A stretch of DNA of 64,000 nt, taken from Occallatibacter riparius (GTDB lineage Bacteria; Acidobacteriota; Terriglobia; Terriglobales; Acidobacteriaceae). The notes below the pieces were generated by a model. That model made no database searches. It saw only the letters and a program-made list of their open reading frames with translations, and had not been told where the DNA came from. This document shows positions 1 to 8,775 of the stretch, piece after piece; position 1 is the stretch's first letter, and every line of letters starts with the position of its first letter. The stretch spans positions 4,650,001 to 4,714,000 of the forward strand of contig NZ_CP093313.1 of the NCBI RefSeq assembly GCF_025264625.1, in the 5' to 3' direction. The translations under genes were made by a program, and so were the position numbers.

Positions 1-303
1 GCGCTGTACCAGGCGCATCACGAGATTGTGCCGGTGATGCCGCGTGCGGGGCGTGCGCGAGCGGTGGATATTGTGGGGCCGGTATGCGAGTCGGGCGACT
101 TCTTTGCTCGAGATCGGAAGCTTGCGCCGGTCGAGACGGGCGATCTGCTGGCGCTGCTGGATGCGGGAGCGTATGGGATGTCGCAGGCATCGAATTACAA
201 TACGCGGCTGCGCCCGGCAGAGGTGCTGGTGGAAGGGAAGCGGGCGCGGCTGATCAAGCGCAGAGAGACTATCGCGGATCTGCTGGCGACGGAGATCCCC
301 TAG
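1..303 (+). CDS. lysA: diaminopimelate decarboxylase, C-terminal fragment
   Basis: The frame is open from base 1 and ends with TAG at 301-303, so only the last 100 codons are visible. The fragment carries the CESGDFFA motif (visible residues 29-36) and the GAYGMSQASNYN segment, both typical of the C-terminal beta domain of PLP-dependent diaminopimelate decarboxylases. In that family the enzyme converts meso-diaminopimelate to L-lysine and CO2, the last step of bacterial lysine synthesis. The N-terminal PLP-binding barrel lies outside the window. The gene is convergent with the next one and the two stop codons overlap by two bases. Identification rests on the C-terminal motifs only but is secure. 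Confidence 0.9.
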   Translation, partial: ALYQAHHEIVPVMPRAGRARAVDIVGPVCESGDFFARDRKLAPVETGDLLALLDAGAYGMSQASNYNTRLRPAEVLVEGKRARLIKRRETIADLLATEIP

Positions 304-761
304 ACGCCGAACTGCCGCAGATGATGATCGACGTGCTTGTACATGAGGATTGCCCAGTGTTCCGGCTTTAGGGGTCCGAAGAAGGGATGCGGGTACCGGG
401 AACAGCACGCCGGGCCCTTTGTGGCGAAGCTCTCGATGGCTGCGATGAGTTGAGTGCGTTCATGATCGAAATCAGACGGTGCGATATCCGCGCGGAGGAG
501 TTCCGGCGCGGTGGGTGAGTTGCGGCGGAAGGGCTTGTCGTCGCCTAAAACCATCGGCTTGATGAGGCGTCCCAGAACGTTGGCGGGAAAGGGTGCGCGT
601 TTGGGATTGACACTGCCCGTGGCCATGTCAAAGGCGGAGGTGCAGTGCGCCAGCGTCTGCACGACGGACATCTTGCCCCATTGCCGCTCACTATCGGGTT
701 GGAGGCGCAGGATGCGCTGCTTTAGTTCGTATGCCTGGGCAGGGTCAAAGAGGTTTTTCAT
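300..761 (-). CDS. DUF1569 family protein (DinB-like fold)
   Basis: A 153-residue soluble protein. It resembles DUF1569 proteins: a QTLAHC segment near the N-terminus, a conserved PHPFFGPLKPEHW stretch, and a KHVDHHLRQFG ending whose histidines are typical of the DinB-like four-helix metal-binding fold. The function of the family is not established. I chose the ATG at 761 because the protein then begins directly with the conserved MKNLFDPA segment. An in-frame ATG at 785 would add eight residues. No strong ribosome binding site supports either start. The gene is transcribed towards lysA and away from the esterase at 985. Confidence 0.72.
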   Translation of the reverse strand: MKNLFDPAQAYELKQRILRLQPDSERQWGKMSVVQTLAHCTSAFDMATGSVNPKRAPFPANVLGRLIKPMVLGDDKPFRRNSPTAPELLRADIAPSDFDHERTQLIAAIESFATKGPACCSRYPHPFFGPLKPEHWAILMYKHVDHHLRQFGV

Positions 762-984
762 GGTTTGTTGGTCACCAGCATGCATGCATTATCGCGGACC
801 AGTTTCAAGAGCTTTGTATCATGCGAGGCGGAGCGATTCGGTGGCCCGGTTGCGAAAAGGCATCCTGGCTGGTTGAGCGGGAATCTCGGCCAGTCCATCG
901 CAAATTCCGAATTGCAGCAACTGACCTTCTGAAACCTTCCCGCATCGCCGCCCGTCCCTATATCGTTACCTCCGGAGGAAATTC

Positions 985-2556
985 ATGACGCATTTCGCTA
1001 TGAAGGCGGCGTGTGCTTTGGCAGCCGTAGCGCTGCTTGGGCTCAACCTGACCGCCAAGGCAGATCCACTCACCGTTAAGACAGATCAGGGAAAAGTTCA
1101 CGGGAAGACTATCAATGGCGACAAGGTCCGGGCATGGCTCGGGCTGCCATACGCCGCGCCGCCGGTAGGCGATCTTCGCTGGAAGGCTCCGCAGCCTGCG
1201 GCCAAGTGGAAGGGCGAGCGCGACGCCACCAAATATGGCCCGCATTGCGCGCAGAATCCTGTGTTCGCCGACATGATCTTCCAGGACGACACGAAGAACG
1301 GCAGCGAGGACTGCCTGTCTCTGAATGTCTACGCGCCTGCGACGGCGGATAGCAAAGCCAAGCTTCCGGTCATGTTCTGGATTCACGGCGGCGGCTTCTC
1401 CGGCGGCGGCAGCAACGAGCCGCGCCACAATGGCGATTTTCTTCCGCTGAAGGGTGTTGTGCTGGTTACGATCAACTACCGCCTTGGCGTTTTCGGATTC
1501 CTGGCGACCGCTGACCTGGCGAAAGAGGCAGATGGCGCGGCCGGCAATTACGGCCTAATGGATATGGTTGCCGCGCTTAAGTGGGTGAAGGCCAACATCG
1601 GGGAGTTCGGCGGCGACCCGAACAACGTGACGATCTTCGGCGAGAGCGCGGGATCGTTTGCGGTGAGCACTCTGATGGCATCGCCGATGGCGCAGGGGCT
1701 GTTCCATAAGGCTATTGGCGAATCGGGAGCAGCGGTTGGCCACGGGCCGATGCCCTACCAGTCGCTCGCGGACCGCGAAGTGAAAGATGCGCAGTGGGTA
1801 GCCGGGCTCAACGTGAAAACGCTTGCCGAGCTCCGCGCGATGCCCACGCAGGCCATTCTGGACGCAGCGAAGAAGCCCGGCGTTGGGTTTCCGCCGGACG
1901 TGGACGGCAAAGTGCTCGCTGTGCCTGTCGAAGAAACCTACACGGCCGGCAAGCAGGCGCACGTGCCCCTGCTGGCTGGATGGAACGCGGATGAAGGCAG
2001 CTTCTTCGCCATGCGCGGGATGACCGTGGCGCAGTGGAAAGAGTCGGCCGAGAAGAATTTCAAGGGTAAGTCCGCCGAGTTCTTGAAGCTCTATCCCGGG
2101 GACGACGATGCGCAGGCGCTGCGTTCGGCGATCGATTTCGGCAGCGATCAGTTCATTGCCTTCGGCACTTGGAGCTGGCTGGAGGCGCATCGCAAGACGG
2201 GCAACGCCCCGGTGTATCGTTACCACTTCGAACTCGCGGCAACGCCAAGCAAATTCCACCCCGGTACATTTGCTTTCCACTCGGATGACATCGAGTATGT
2301 GTTCGGCACGCTCGACACGCGGCCAGGTTGGAATGTCCGCCCCGAGGACCGTACGTTGAGCGATCAGATGATGACTTACTGGTCGAACTTCGCGAAGACG
2401 GGCGACCCGAATGGCGGAGATCTGCCGAAGTGGCCGAAGTACAACCAGGAGGGCTATCCGCTGATCCATCTGAACTCGACGATCACGGCAGGGCCGGATA
2501 CTCTACGCCCGCGGTACGAGTTCCTGACGGATAACATGCCGCCGATGCATTTCTGA
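985..2556 (+). CDS. exported type-B carboxylesterase
   Basis: A 523-residue alpha/beta hydrolase of the carboxylesterase type-B family. It has an N-terminal signal peptide (about residues 1-26, cleavage after AKA). The SEDCLSLNVY signature is at about 107-116 and the oxyanion-hole motif WIHGGGFSGGG at about 132-142. The nucleophile is Ser221 in FGESAGS. Glu337 (NADEGSF) and His432 (FHSDDIEYVFG) fit the remaining catalytic triad. Members hydrolyse carboxylic esters; the natural substrate cannot be read from sequence. The start is supported by a strong Shine-Dalgarno (GGAGG at about 972-976) shortly before the ATG. A classical terminator follows at 2583-2614, so the gene appears monocistronic. 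The protein is predicted periplasmic or secreted. Confidence 0.93.
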   Translation: MTHFAMKAACALAAVALLGLNLTAKADPLTVKTDQGKVHGKTINGDKVRAWLGLPYAAPPVGDLRWKAPQPAAKWKGERDATKYGPHCAQNPVFADMIFQDDTKNGSEDCLSLNVYAPATADSKAKLPVMFWIHGGGFSGGGSNEPRHNGDFLPLKGVVLVTINYRLGVFGFLATADLAKEADGAAGNYGLMDMVAALKWVKANIGEFGGDPNNVTIFGESAGSFAVSTLMASPMAQGLFHKAIGESGAAVGHGPMPYQSLADREVKDAQWVAGLNVKTLAELRAMPTQAILDAAKKPGVGFPPDVDGKVLAVPVEETYTAGKQAHVPLLAGWNADEGSFFAMRGMTVAQWKESAEKNFKGKSAEFLKLYPGDDDAQALRSAIDFGSDQFIAFGTWSWLEAHRKTGNAPVYRYHFELAATPSKFHPGTFAFHSDDIEYVFGTLDTRPGWNVRPEDRTLSDQMMTYWSNFAKTGDPNGGDLPKWPKYNQEGYPLIHLNSTITAGPDTLRPRYEFLTDNMPPMHF

Positions 2557-2582
2557 CCTGAAAGGCTCAGCGTGTTGATGGA

Positions 2583-2614
2583 GGGCCGCGATGATCGCGG
2601 CCCTTTCATTTTTT
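2583..2614 (+). terminator. rho-independent terminator after the esterase
   Basis: Perfect 9-bp stem GGGCCGCGA / TCGCGGCCC with a three-base loop, followed directly by TTTCATTTTTT. It lies 27 bases after the esterase stop codon. The U-rich side is on the + strand only. Confidence 0.88.
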
Positions 2615-2628
2615 GCGAGGGTCGAGAT

Positions 2629-3324
2629 TCAGGGAAGCGGTTCCTGGCGGTAGAGTTCGGCAGTGTGGCGGGCGGCGGTGACCAGAGCCATGGCGGCCAT
2701 GCCGATGGTTGCGAGGAGGCCGCCCACATCGAAAAGCAGCCAGGTGTGGCCGAAGAGATGGGAATATGGGCTGCGCAGCAGGGCCAGGTTGCCGATGATG
2801 AGGAGAATGCGGATTTCGGTCGGGCCGAAGATTCCCTGCGACATTTCGAATCGCCCGAGCGCATGGGTAGCGAGATAGCTCTCGGCCGAGAGCACGAGAA
2901 ACGCGATCAGCATGGTGATAGCAATTTGTGGATGGACCAGGCCGGAGAGCGCCATGCCCGACATGAGCGCAACGGATCCGAGGATATCGACGATGTGATC
3001 GACGTAGAAGCCATAGCGCGGGCGCTGCTGGTTGCGAACGCGGGCGAGGGTGCCGTCCATGCTATCGCCGAGCCAGTTTAGGGCGAGGCAGAGGCAAGCG
3101 CCGATGAGCCAAAAGTGGTTGAAGCGAGCGAGCGCGTAGCAGCCTCCGGCGGCGATCTGGGCGGCGAGGCCGAGGATAGTGAGTTGGTCGGAGGTGACCC
3201 AGCGCGGCGCTCGGCTGGCCATCCATTCGAGTGCGCGCTTTTCTGCGGCTGCTGTGAGCGAACGGTTGATGCGCTGCGCGGCGGTGGCGGAGCCCATGAC
3301 TGAGACTGCGGAGTGCGTGCTCAT
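2629..3324 (-). CDS. CDP-alcohol phosphatidyltransferase family membrane protein
   Basis: A 231-residue integral membrane protein carrying the complete CDP-alcohol phosphotransferase signature D-x2-D-G-x2-A-R-x9-G-x3-D-x3-D, at Asp87, Asp90, Gly91, Ala94, Arg95, Gly105, Asp109 and Asp113. Family members transfer a phosphoalcohol from a CDP-alcohol to an acceptor alcohol in the membrane (for example phosphatidylglycerophosphate or phosphatidylinositol-phosphate synthases). The acceptor here is not identifiable. Several hydrophobic helices flank the motif. Its ATG overlaps the stop of the upstream gene by four bases (ATGA, 3321-3324), so the two are translationally coupled. The charged N-terminal extension before the first helix is about 45 residues long. 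Confidence 0.88.
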   Translation of the reverse strand: MSTHSAVSVMGSATAAQRINRSLTAAAEKRALEWMASRAPRWVTSDQLTILGLAAQIAAGGCYALARFNHFWLIGACLCLALNWLGDSMDGTLARVRNQQRPRYGFYVDHIVDILGSVALMSGMALSGLVHPQIAITMLIAFLVLSAESYLATHALGRFEMSQGIFGPTEIRILLIIGNLALLRSPYSHLFGHTWLLFDVGGLLATIGMAAMALVTAARHTAELYRQEPLP

Positions 3325-4154
3325 CGGCCGCCTCCTTTGGCGAGCTGCGGCGATCTTTTCAGTGCGTCGCAGGTTTGGCGCAAGGTAAACTCGAGCGATT
3401 CGCGAGGGACGGACTCGACAAACGGACGCGCCACCCAGCCAAGGCCGGCGGGGATGGAACGTGTGAGGGAGATTGACTCAATCTGGAGGTAAAGGCCGCC
3501 GTCGCGTTCTTCCCAGGTCCAGTAGGTGTTGAGGCGCCAGAGGAAGCCGTGTTCCTCTTTCGGCGCGAGGGCACGTTCCTTGTTGGTGCCGGCGTTTTCG
3601 ATTTCGCGGATCTCGGTGCTGCGCGAGATGCTCCAACCGCCGGTGCGGCTTGGGGTGGAGAAGGTCACATCGTAGGTGGTATCCATGACGACGGTGAGCA
3701 CGTGCTTCTGCTTGACGCGCATGGTGACGGAGTAGGCGTTGGTGTTGTGGGAGACGACGGCGGAGCGGACCACCTCGGGCGCGTAGATGCTTGTGTAGGA
3801 AGGGAAATCGCGGAGGAGGCGTTCGAAGTCGGCGGCTGTGGCGCCAGGGGCGAAGGCGGTGCCGCGCCAGTCGTGGAGCATGGCTCCGGGCGGATCGGCT
3901 TGCTTTTCGGGGATGAGCTTCTGGATGACCAGCTCGCCGGCACGGAGGCGATTGTGGTCAGCGGCGGCGAGGGCAGTGTTCTTCGAGGCGTGCTCGGTGG
4001 CGAGGCGCGACTCGACGGCGGAGGCGTAGGTGCTGAAGTCCGCTGCCGCTTTCGACGGGGCCTGGGCGTGCGCAGCTGGCAGCGCTGAAAAGAGGAGTAG
4101 TCCGGCGGAACCTGCGAGCTTCCGGAGTGTGCGTGTCATACCCAGATCATGCAC
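3321..4154 (-). CDS. exported protein of unknown function, coupled to a phosphatidyltransferase
   Basis: A 277-residue protein with an N-terminal signal peptide ending near AAHAQA. I do not recognise a named family. The body alternates strands and helices and has a conserved-looking TSIYAPEVVRSAVV segment and a WSISRSTEIREIENAG segment. Its overall look suggests a START/SRPBCC-like or lipid-binding fold, but this is only an impression. It is the first gene of a two-gene unit and overlaps the phosphatidyltransferase start by four bases, so a role around the same lipid or envelope process is plausible. GAGG ten bases before the ATG supports 4154; an in-frame ATG at 4139 is an alternative and gives a cleaner signal peptide. 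Confidence 0.6.
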   Translation of the reverse strand: MHDLGMTRTLRKLAGSAGLLLFSALPAAHAQAPSKAAADFSTYASAVESRLATEHASKNTALAAADHNRLRAGELVIQKLIPEKQADPPGAMLHDWRGTAFAPGATAADFERLLRDFPSYTSIYAPEVVRSAVVSHNTNAYSVTMRVKQKHVLTVVMDTTYDVTFSTPSRTGGWSISRSTEIREIENAGTNKERALAPKEEHGFLWRLNTYWTWEERDGGLYLQIESISLTRSIPAGLGWVARPFVESVPRESLEFTLRQTCDALKRSPQLAKGGGR

Positions 4155-4214
4155 TTATCGCCTCGTGAGAGCAATGGACGGCGGCTCATGCGAGCGCCCA
4201 TGTTCCTCACCGGC

Positions 4215-4262
4215 TAAGTGGCTGTGATTCAGCGAATTGAAGCGAGTTCTCACGGCCGCTTA
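4215..4262. promoter_or_regulatory. imperfect long inverted repeat in a divergent promoter region
   Basis: TAAGTGGCTGTGA (4215-4227) and TCACGGCCGCTTA (4250-4262) are inverted copies with two mismatches, which would be G-U pairs in RNA, around a 22-base centre. It lies between the divergent exported-protein gene (start 4154) and the winged-helix regulator (start 4305), about 43 bases before the regulator ATG. It may be an operator or an mRNA leader hairpin; the sequence alone does not decide. Confidence 0.4.
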
Positions 4263-4304
4263 AGACTCTGGGCGGGGATCAAGGTCGGGTAAACTGTTGA
4301 TCAA

Positions 4305-5171
4305 ATGTCAGACGGTTCGATTCAACGGCGATATCGGTTCGGCACGTTCGAGGCTGATGCGGCTACGGGTGAGCTGCGCCGTCGAGGAATTCGGGTCAGG
4401 CTCAACGCGCAGCCGTTTCAGCTGCTCGTGATGCTGCTGGAGCGACCGGGTGAGCTGGTGACGCGCGAGGAGATTGCAGGAGCGCTTTGGCCCGATGGGA
4501 CCTTTGTGGACTTTGAGCATGGGGTCAATTCCACGATGAACCGGATTCGTGATGCGCTGGGGGATTCGGCGGCCAATCCGCGGTTTGTGGAGACGCTGGC
4601 GCGGCGCGGGTACCGGTTTATCGCTCCGGTGGAGCGGGCGGAGGCGAACGCGGCAGACGGAAACGGCGCGGCGGAGGCTGGTCCGGCGTCGGCGGCCGCT
4701 GAGTTGGAACCGGCGCCGGGCGGGATTCTGCCTACGCCGCACGATCTGCCGAAGGCGTCGCGGCCGCTGGTGAACGCGCTGTTCCTTCTGTTTCAGTTGA
4801 TGTACCTGGGTTTCTATGTGGGCGCGCTGGCGAACCTGGCGGAGATTCAGGATTTGCTGGCGCCTCTGCCGCGCGCCGGCCTGGTCTATCATCTGCTGAT
4901 TGTGACGGCGGCGATTCTGATCCCGGCGCGGGCGTTCCTGCTGTGTGCTGTGCTGTTTCATGCTCCTGGGTTCAAGAGAAGATTCCTCCGGATGTGGATT
5001 TTCCTGCTGGTGTTCGATGTGATGTGGTCGCTCGCGCCGTTTCTGCTGCTGCACCATATCAACTTCGGGTTGGCGCTGGCGTGCACAGCGCTGCTGGTTT
5101 ATTCGCCGTTTGTGCAGCGGTCTCTGGTGCTGATGGGAGCAGGAGGCGCGGCGCCGGCGGCGGAGAGCTGA
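4305..5171 (+). CDS. winged-helix transcriptional regulator with C-terminal membrane domain
   Basis: A 288-residue protein. Residues about 8-104 form an OmpR/PhoB-type winged-helix DNA-binding domain: the RYRFGTFEAD start, the LLVMLLERPGELVTREEI helix region, and the wing ending in RRGYRFIAPV. An Ala/Glu-rich linker (about 105-150) leads to a C-terminal hydrophobic domain with about four transmembrane helices (about 160-282). There is no receiver domain, so this is a one-component, membrane-tethered, CadC-like regulator. Unlike CadC it has no sizeable periplasmic sensor, so any signal would be sensed in or at the membrane. The neighbour on the same strand, 146 bases downstream, is an orphan ABC-type permease, which may be its target or partner (inference). 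Confidence 0.85.
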   Translation: MSDGSIQRRYRFGTFEADAATGELRRRGIRVRLNAQPFQLLVMLLERPGELVTREEIAGALWPDGTFVDFEHGVNSTMNRIRDALGDSAANPRFVETLARRGYRFIAPVERAEANAADGNGAAEAGPASAAAELEPAPGGILPTPHDLPKASRPLVNALFLLFQLMYLGFYVGALANLAEIQDLLAPLPRAGLVYHLLIVTAAILIPARAFLLCAVLFHAPGFKRRFLRMWIFLLVFDVMWSLAPFLLLHHINFGLALACTALLVYSPFVQRSLVLMGAGGAAPAAES

Positions 5172-5317
5172 AGCCACTGTCCGAATCCGGACGGCTGATC
5201 GCACCGGCGAACATTCGGATGGTCTGAGGCCTCAATTAAATCATTTGCTTTCTGCGCGTCGTGTGGTGCGGGGCGTGCAGACGTGTGGGTCGGATCCACG
5301 TGTGAGAGGGGAAGACG

Positions 5318-7756
5318 ATGTTTCATCTTGCCACCGATGTGCGATATGGTCTGCGTAAGTTTCTGCGGGCGCCTCTTCTCATCTCCGCCGCCGTGATAAC
5401 GCTGGCGCTGGGGATTGGGGCGAATGCGGCGATCTTCAGCCTGGTGGATGGGATCTGGATGCGGCCGCTGGCGATTGCCGATCCCGGACACCTGGTGGCT
5501 ATTCAGAGCCTGAAAGCGGGAGCGACAACGGATTCGGAGCGGACCGATACCGCATCGTCGTTTGCGGAGTTCGATGATATTCGCGCGCAGACGCCGGCGT
5601 TTGCGGATGTGGCGGCGGTGGCTGATCGCGGGCTGGTGCTCGAGACGAACGACGGAATCCAACTGCTGTTGGCGCGGGTGGTCAGCGACAACTACTTCGC
5701 GTTCATGGGCGTGAAGCCGGAGCTGGGGCGGTTGCCGTCGGAGAGTGAGTGGAAGAACTCGACGACGCCACTGCTGGTGTTCAGCCATGGCGCGTGGCAG
5801 AGGGTGCTCGGTGGCGACAAGAACATCATCGGGCAGACGATCCGGCTGAAGGGAGCGCAGGCAGTTGCGGTGGCCGTGATGCCGGCGGGGTTCCGCGGGA
5901 CAGACCGGATGATGGATCCGCAGGTGTATGTTGCGCAGTCGAGCTGGCTGGCGCTGCACCCGGGCGAGCGCAACCGGCCTCGTGGAGATCGCGAGTACAA
6001 CGTATATGCGCGGCTGCGGCCCGGGGTGACGCTGGTGCAGGCGAGAGGGCAGTTGCAGGCGGCGAGCGCGAACCTCGCAGCGGCGTATCCGCAGACGAAC
6101 CAGGGACGGACGTTTTCGGCGGACTGGAATTCGAACGTCAGCGACACGTTCATGCGGACGGTAAGCCTGTTGCTGCTGGGGATCGCGGGAGCGGTGCTGC
6201 TGATTGCTTGCACCAACGTGGCGAATCTGCTGATGGCGCTGAATGATTCGCGGCGGCGTGAGATTGCGATGCGAGTGGCGCTGGGGGCGACGCGCGGACA
6301 GCTTCTGCGGCAGCTTGTGACGGAGTATGCGCTGCTGGCGCTGGCGGGGCTGGGCGGCGCTTTGTTGATTGCAAGGCAGGTGATTGCGATTGTTCCGGCG
6401 CTGCTGCCAACGATGGGTTTTCCGTTGGGCTTCGATTTTCGCATTGATGACCGCGTGATCTTCTTTTCGGCTGTGGTGGCGCTTGTGGCGCTGCTGGCGT
6501 TCGGTTTGACCCCGGCGTTGTCTTCTACGCGGCTAGACCCGCTGGCGGCGCTGCGGGCGCAGATGGCTCCGCAGGGGCGATTCAGGATTCCGGCGCGGAA
6601 GATTTTCGTGGTGGCGCAGATTGCGATTTCAATGGGGCTGCTGATCGCGACGGGGCTGCTGATCAAGGCGCTGATCCATGTGCAGACGATGGACATGGGC
6701 TTCAACAGCGCGCAGAACGCGGTGCTGCTCGACATTGCGGTGCCGGAGGATTCTCCGCGCTACCACCAGATGCTGGACGAGATTGCGACGCGGGCGAGGG
6801 CGTTGCCGGGCGTGACGAATGCGAGTGTGGCGCGCGTGGTTCCGTTTCCCGATAACGGCGGCGGAGCGACGCAGGTGGTGCTGAAGCCGGGCGAGGTTGC
6901 GTCGCCGACCGCCGGCACGAGTGTCTGGTACAACCTGATCGACAACGAGTACTTCCGCACGATGCAGGTGCCGCTGCTGCGAGGGCGGAACTTCGGGAGC
7001 GAGGACGGTGCGAAGACGACGCGTGTTGCGATCCTGAACCAGACGCTGGCGAAGCAGTTGTTCGGGACTGAGGACGTGGTGGGCAAACATTTCCGGTTGG
7101 GGCGCAGGCAGCCGGTGGATGTGGAGGTTGTGGGACTGGCGAAGAACGGCGTGTATGGCGATTTGAACGAGGCGCCGCAGCCGTTTCTGTACCTGCCGTC
7201 GATTCAGTATGAGTGGACTGACATGATGCTCATCGCTACGACGTCGGGCGATGCAAATGCGCTGTTGCCCGCGGCACGCAAGATGATTCGCGATGTGAGT
7301 CAAGACATTATTGTGCTGGAGCCGCAGACGATGACCGATCACATGCAGGTGGCGACGTATTCGAACCGCATGGCGGCGTGGCTGACGACGTCGCTGGGCG
7401 GGCTCGCGCTGCTGCTTACCGGGATCGGGCTCTATGGAGTGACGGCTTACGCTGTGTCGCGGCGGACGCGGGAGATCGGGATTCGCATGGCGCTGGGAGC
7501 GATGCGGGGATCAGTTTTTGCCTCGGTTGTGCGCGACGGTTTGGTGCTTACAGCCGTGGGAGCTGCGATCGGCGTAGGACTGGCGCTGTTGTTGGGGCGC
7601 GGGCTGAGCAGCTTCGCGTTTGGCGTGAAGCCGATGGATCCGGAGATTTTGGCGGTGGCGGCGGCGATCGTTGCAGCTACTTCGCTGGCGGCGCTGGTGT
7701 CGCCGGCGCGAAGGGCGCTGAAGGTGGATCCGGTGCGCGCGCTGAGAGACGAGTAA
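5318..7756 (+). CDS. orphan ABC permease of the MacB/FtsX type (ADOP family)
   Basis: An 812-residue membrane protein with two permease halves. There is an N-terminal helix (ISAAVITLALGIGANAAIF), a periplasmic MacB-like core domain (about 50-245), and three helices with an FtsX domain (about 280-415). A second helix at about 430-450, a second periplasmic core (about 455-660) and a second FtsX domain (about 690-805) follow. Both FtsX halves carry the RRREIAMRVALGA / RTREIGIRMALGA coupling motif. This duplicated layout matches acidobacterial ADOP permeases, which are numerous in these genomes. No ATPase is encoded next to it, so it either borrows one or works without. The SD GAGGGGAAGACG is just before the ATG. 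The substrate is unknown; the family includes efflux and mechanotransmission proteins. Confidence 0.88.
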   Translation: MFHLATDVRYGLRKFLRAPLLISAAVITLALGIGANAAIFSLVDGIWMRPLAIADPGHLVAIQSLKAGATTDSERTDTASSFAEFDDIRAQTPAFADVAAVADRGLVLETNDGIQLLLARVVSDNYFAFMGVKPELGRLPSESEWKNSTTPLLVFSHGAWQRVLGGDKNIIGQTIRLKGAQAVAVAVMPAGFRGTDRMMDPQVYVAQSSWLALHPGERNRPRGDREYNVYARLRPGVTLVQARGQLQAASANLAAAYPQTNQGRTFSADWNSNVSDTFMRTVSLLLLGIAGAVLLIACTNVANLLMALNDSRRREIAMRVALGATRGQLLRQLVTEYALLALAGLGGALLIARQVIAIVPALLPTMGFPLGFDFRIDDRVIFFSAVVALVALLAFGLTPALSSTRLDPLAALRAQMAPQGRFRIPARKIFVVAQIAISMGLLIATGLLIKALIHVQTMDMGFNSAQNAVLLDIAVPEDSPRYHQMLDEIATRARALPGVTNASVARVVPFPDNGGGATQVVLKPGEVASPTAGTSVWYNLIDNEYFRTMQVPLLRGRNFGSEDGAKTTRVAILNQTLAKQLFGTEDVVGKHFRLGRRQPVDVEVVGLAKNGVYGDLNEAPQPFLYLPSIQYEWTDMMLIATTSGDANALLPAARKMIRDVSQDIIVLEPQTMTDHMQVATYSNRMAAWLTTSLGGLALLLTGIGLYGVTAYAVSRRTREIGIRMALGAMRGSVFASVVRDGLVLTAVGAAIGVGLALLLGRGLSSFAFGVKPMDPEILAVAAAIVAATSLAALVSPARRALKVDPVRALRDE

Positions 7757-8104
7757 GGCGGAGAACAGGCAACAGGGAACAGGAAATCTCCGACTTTGCT
7801 GTTTACTCGGATCTAACATGTGCGATTTAGCACCCAAATTCGGCCTATGAGATATTGTAGATAGTCAAGTCGCTTGTTGTGAATAAGTTATCGAAACATT
7901 CGACTCAAAAAGCGAAGAATAGGAGAAGCAAAAACAGGGGGAGGGGTAGCTAATTTTCTAGTAAACTTTCGCTGAAACTTCGAAGGGCTGCGCTCAGTGG
8001 ATCTGAGCACAGCCCTAGAGTACGATAGCGGCTGTCGGAAGCCGGGTCTGTGATGGTTGTCACGCAGGCGATAGCTCTACGGCCCTTTTTATAGTTGGAG
8101 GGAA
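7757..8104. other. intergenic region with low-complexity tail and a large hairpin
   Basis: No gene was found. It begins with a purine-rich string of repeated ACAGG/AACAG units directly after the permease stop (about 7761-7785). A moderately AT-rich stretch follows, then the hairpin at 7984-8016. The remainder (8017-8104) shows nothing I can name. Confidence 0.6.
7984..8016. terminator. strong hairpin between convergent genes
   Basis: AGGGCTG-c-GCTCAG (7984-7997) pairs with CTGAGC-a-CAGCCCT (8003-8016) around a five-base loop, giving 13 pairs with one mismatch. It lies between two convergent genes and has no clear U tract on either side, so a shared, possibly rho-assisted, terminator is the best guess. 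Confidence 0.55.
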
Positions 8105-8764
8105 TTACTTGACGTAGTTGCTGATCGTTTCCGTCACTGCGGCGAGAGACAATCCGCTCAATTCCCCGGCCAACTTGTCGTCGGGGTACTCGCGCTGGCC
8201 GACGAGTTGAACCGTATCTTCTGGCGTAATGCTTAGAGCGCCTGCAGAGCCGACGGTAGGGACCAGTCGCCCATCGGCTCTGCTAAGGAAGAAGATGTAC
8301 CGGGCTCCCACAGCGAGGGAATCTGAAAGGTCTCCGTGTAGAGTCGCGACGTGTCCGTTGCTGAACGCGACATGTCCACCCTCGGCGGTGACGGCTATTT
8401 GAGAGGCGTTGGTCCCTTTCAAAGACTGTTTAATGTCAAGGTTGAAGGTCGTCTCGATCCGATTCCCGTCCGGGGTCAGTTGACTGGCTTTGCTGGTGAC
8501 TGACGCAATGACGATCAAGTTGCTTCTTCTGGCAAGAGAATCGAGACTGTCCTGGCCCCACGACTCGTTTTGATTCGTGAACTCAACATCCCCAAATTTT
8601 GCGGTGAGCTTCTCAAGTCCGCCCGGCTGACGTAAGAATGCCTTGATCTCTCCAGGTGTCGGCCGCGTCGCCTTCGGAGAACCGGCTGAGGTCTGCGAAG
8701 CTGCGGAGCCGGCCATGAGGCCAAAGCTGAGGAAAATAGGAACAACCATGAATAGGCTTCTCAT
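8105..8764 (-). CDS. exported protein, partner of a metzincin protease
   Basis: A 219-residue protein with a signal peptide (MRSLFMVV start, cleavage near AAS). The mature part has a segment reading LIVIASVTSK...TTFNLDIKQSLKG and later VGARYIFFL. This is the pattern seen in exported proteins with an NTR/OB-like beta-barrel in which a strand pair is followed by a KG and then a GxxYxxFL motif. I am not certain of the family. The start at 8764 is supported by AGGAG eight bases upstream; a longer in-frame reading lacks a signal peptide. The gene starts 11 bases after the stop of a secreted metalloprotease and is surely co-transcribed with it. An inhibitor, chaperone or co-substrate role is inference from this pairing. 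Confidence 0.62.
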   Translation of the reverse strand: MRSLFMVVPIFLSFGLMAGSAASQTSAGSPKATRPTPGEIKAFLRQPGGLEKLTAKFGDVEFTNQNESWGQDSLDSLARRSNLIVIASVTSKASQLTPDGNRIETTFNLDIKQSLKGTNASQIAVTAEGGHVAFSNGHVATLHGDLSDSLAVGARYIFFLSRADGRLVPTVGSAGALSITPEDTVQLVGQREYPDDKLAGELSGLSLAAVTETISNYVK

Positions 8765-8775
8765 TTTGCTTCTCC

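Noticed and set aside
5180..5219. TCCGAAT / ATTCGGA inverted repeat after the winged-helix gene as a terminator.
   Set aside because: Stem of seven with a 26-base loop and no U tract; too weak to annotate.
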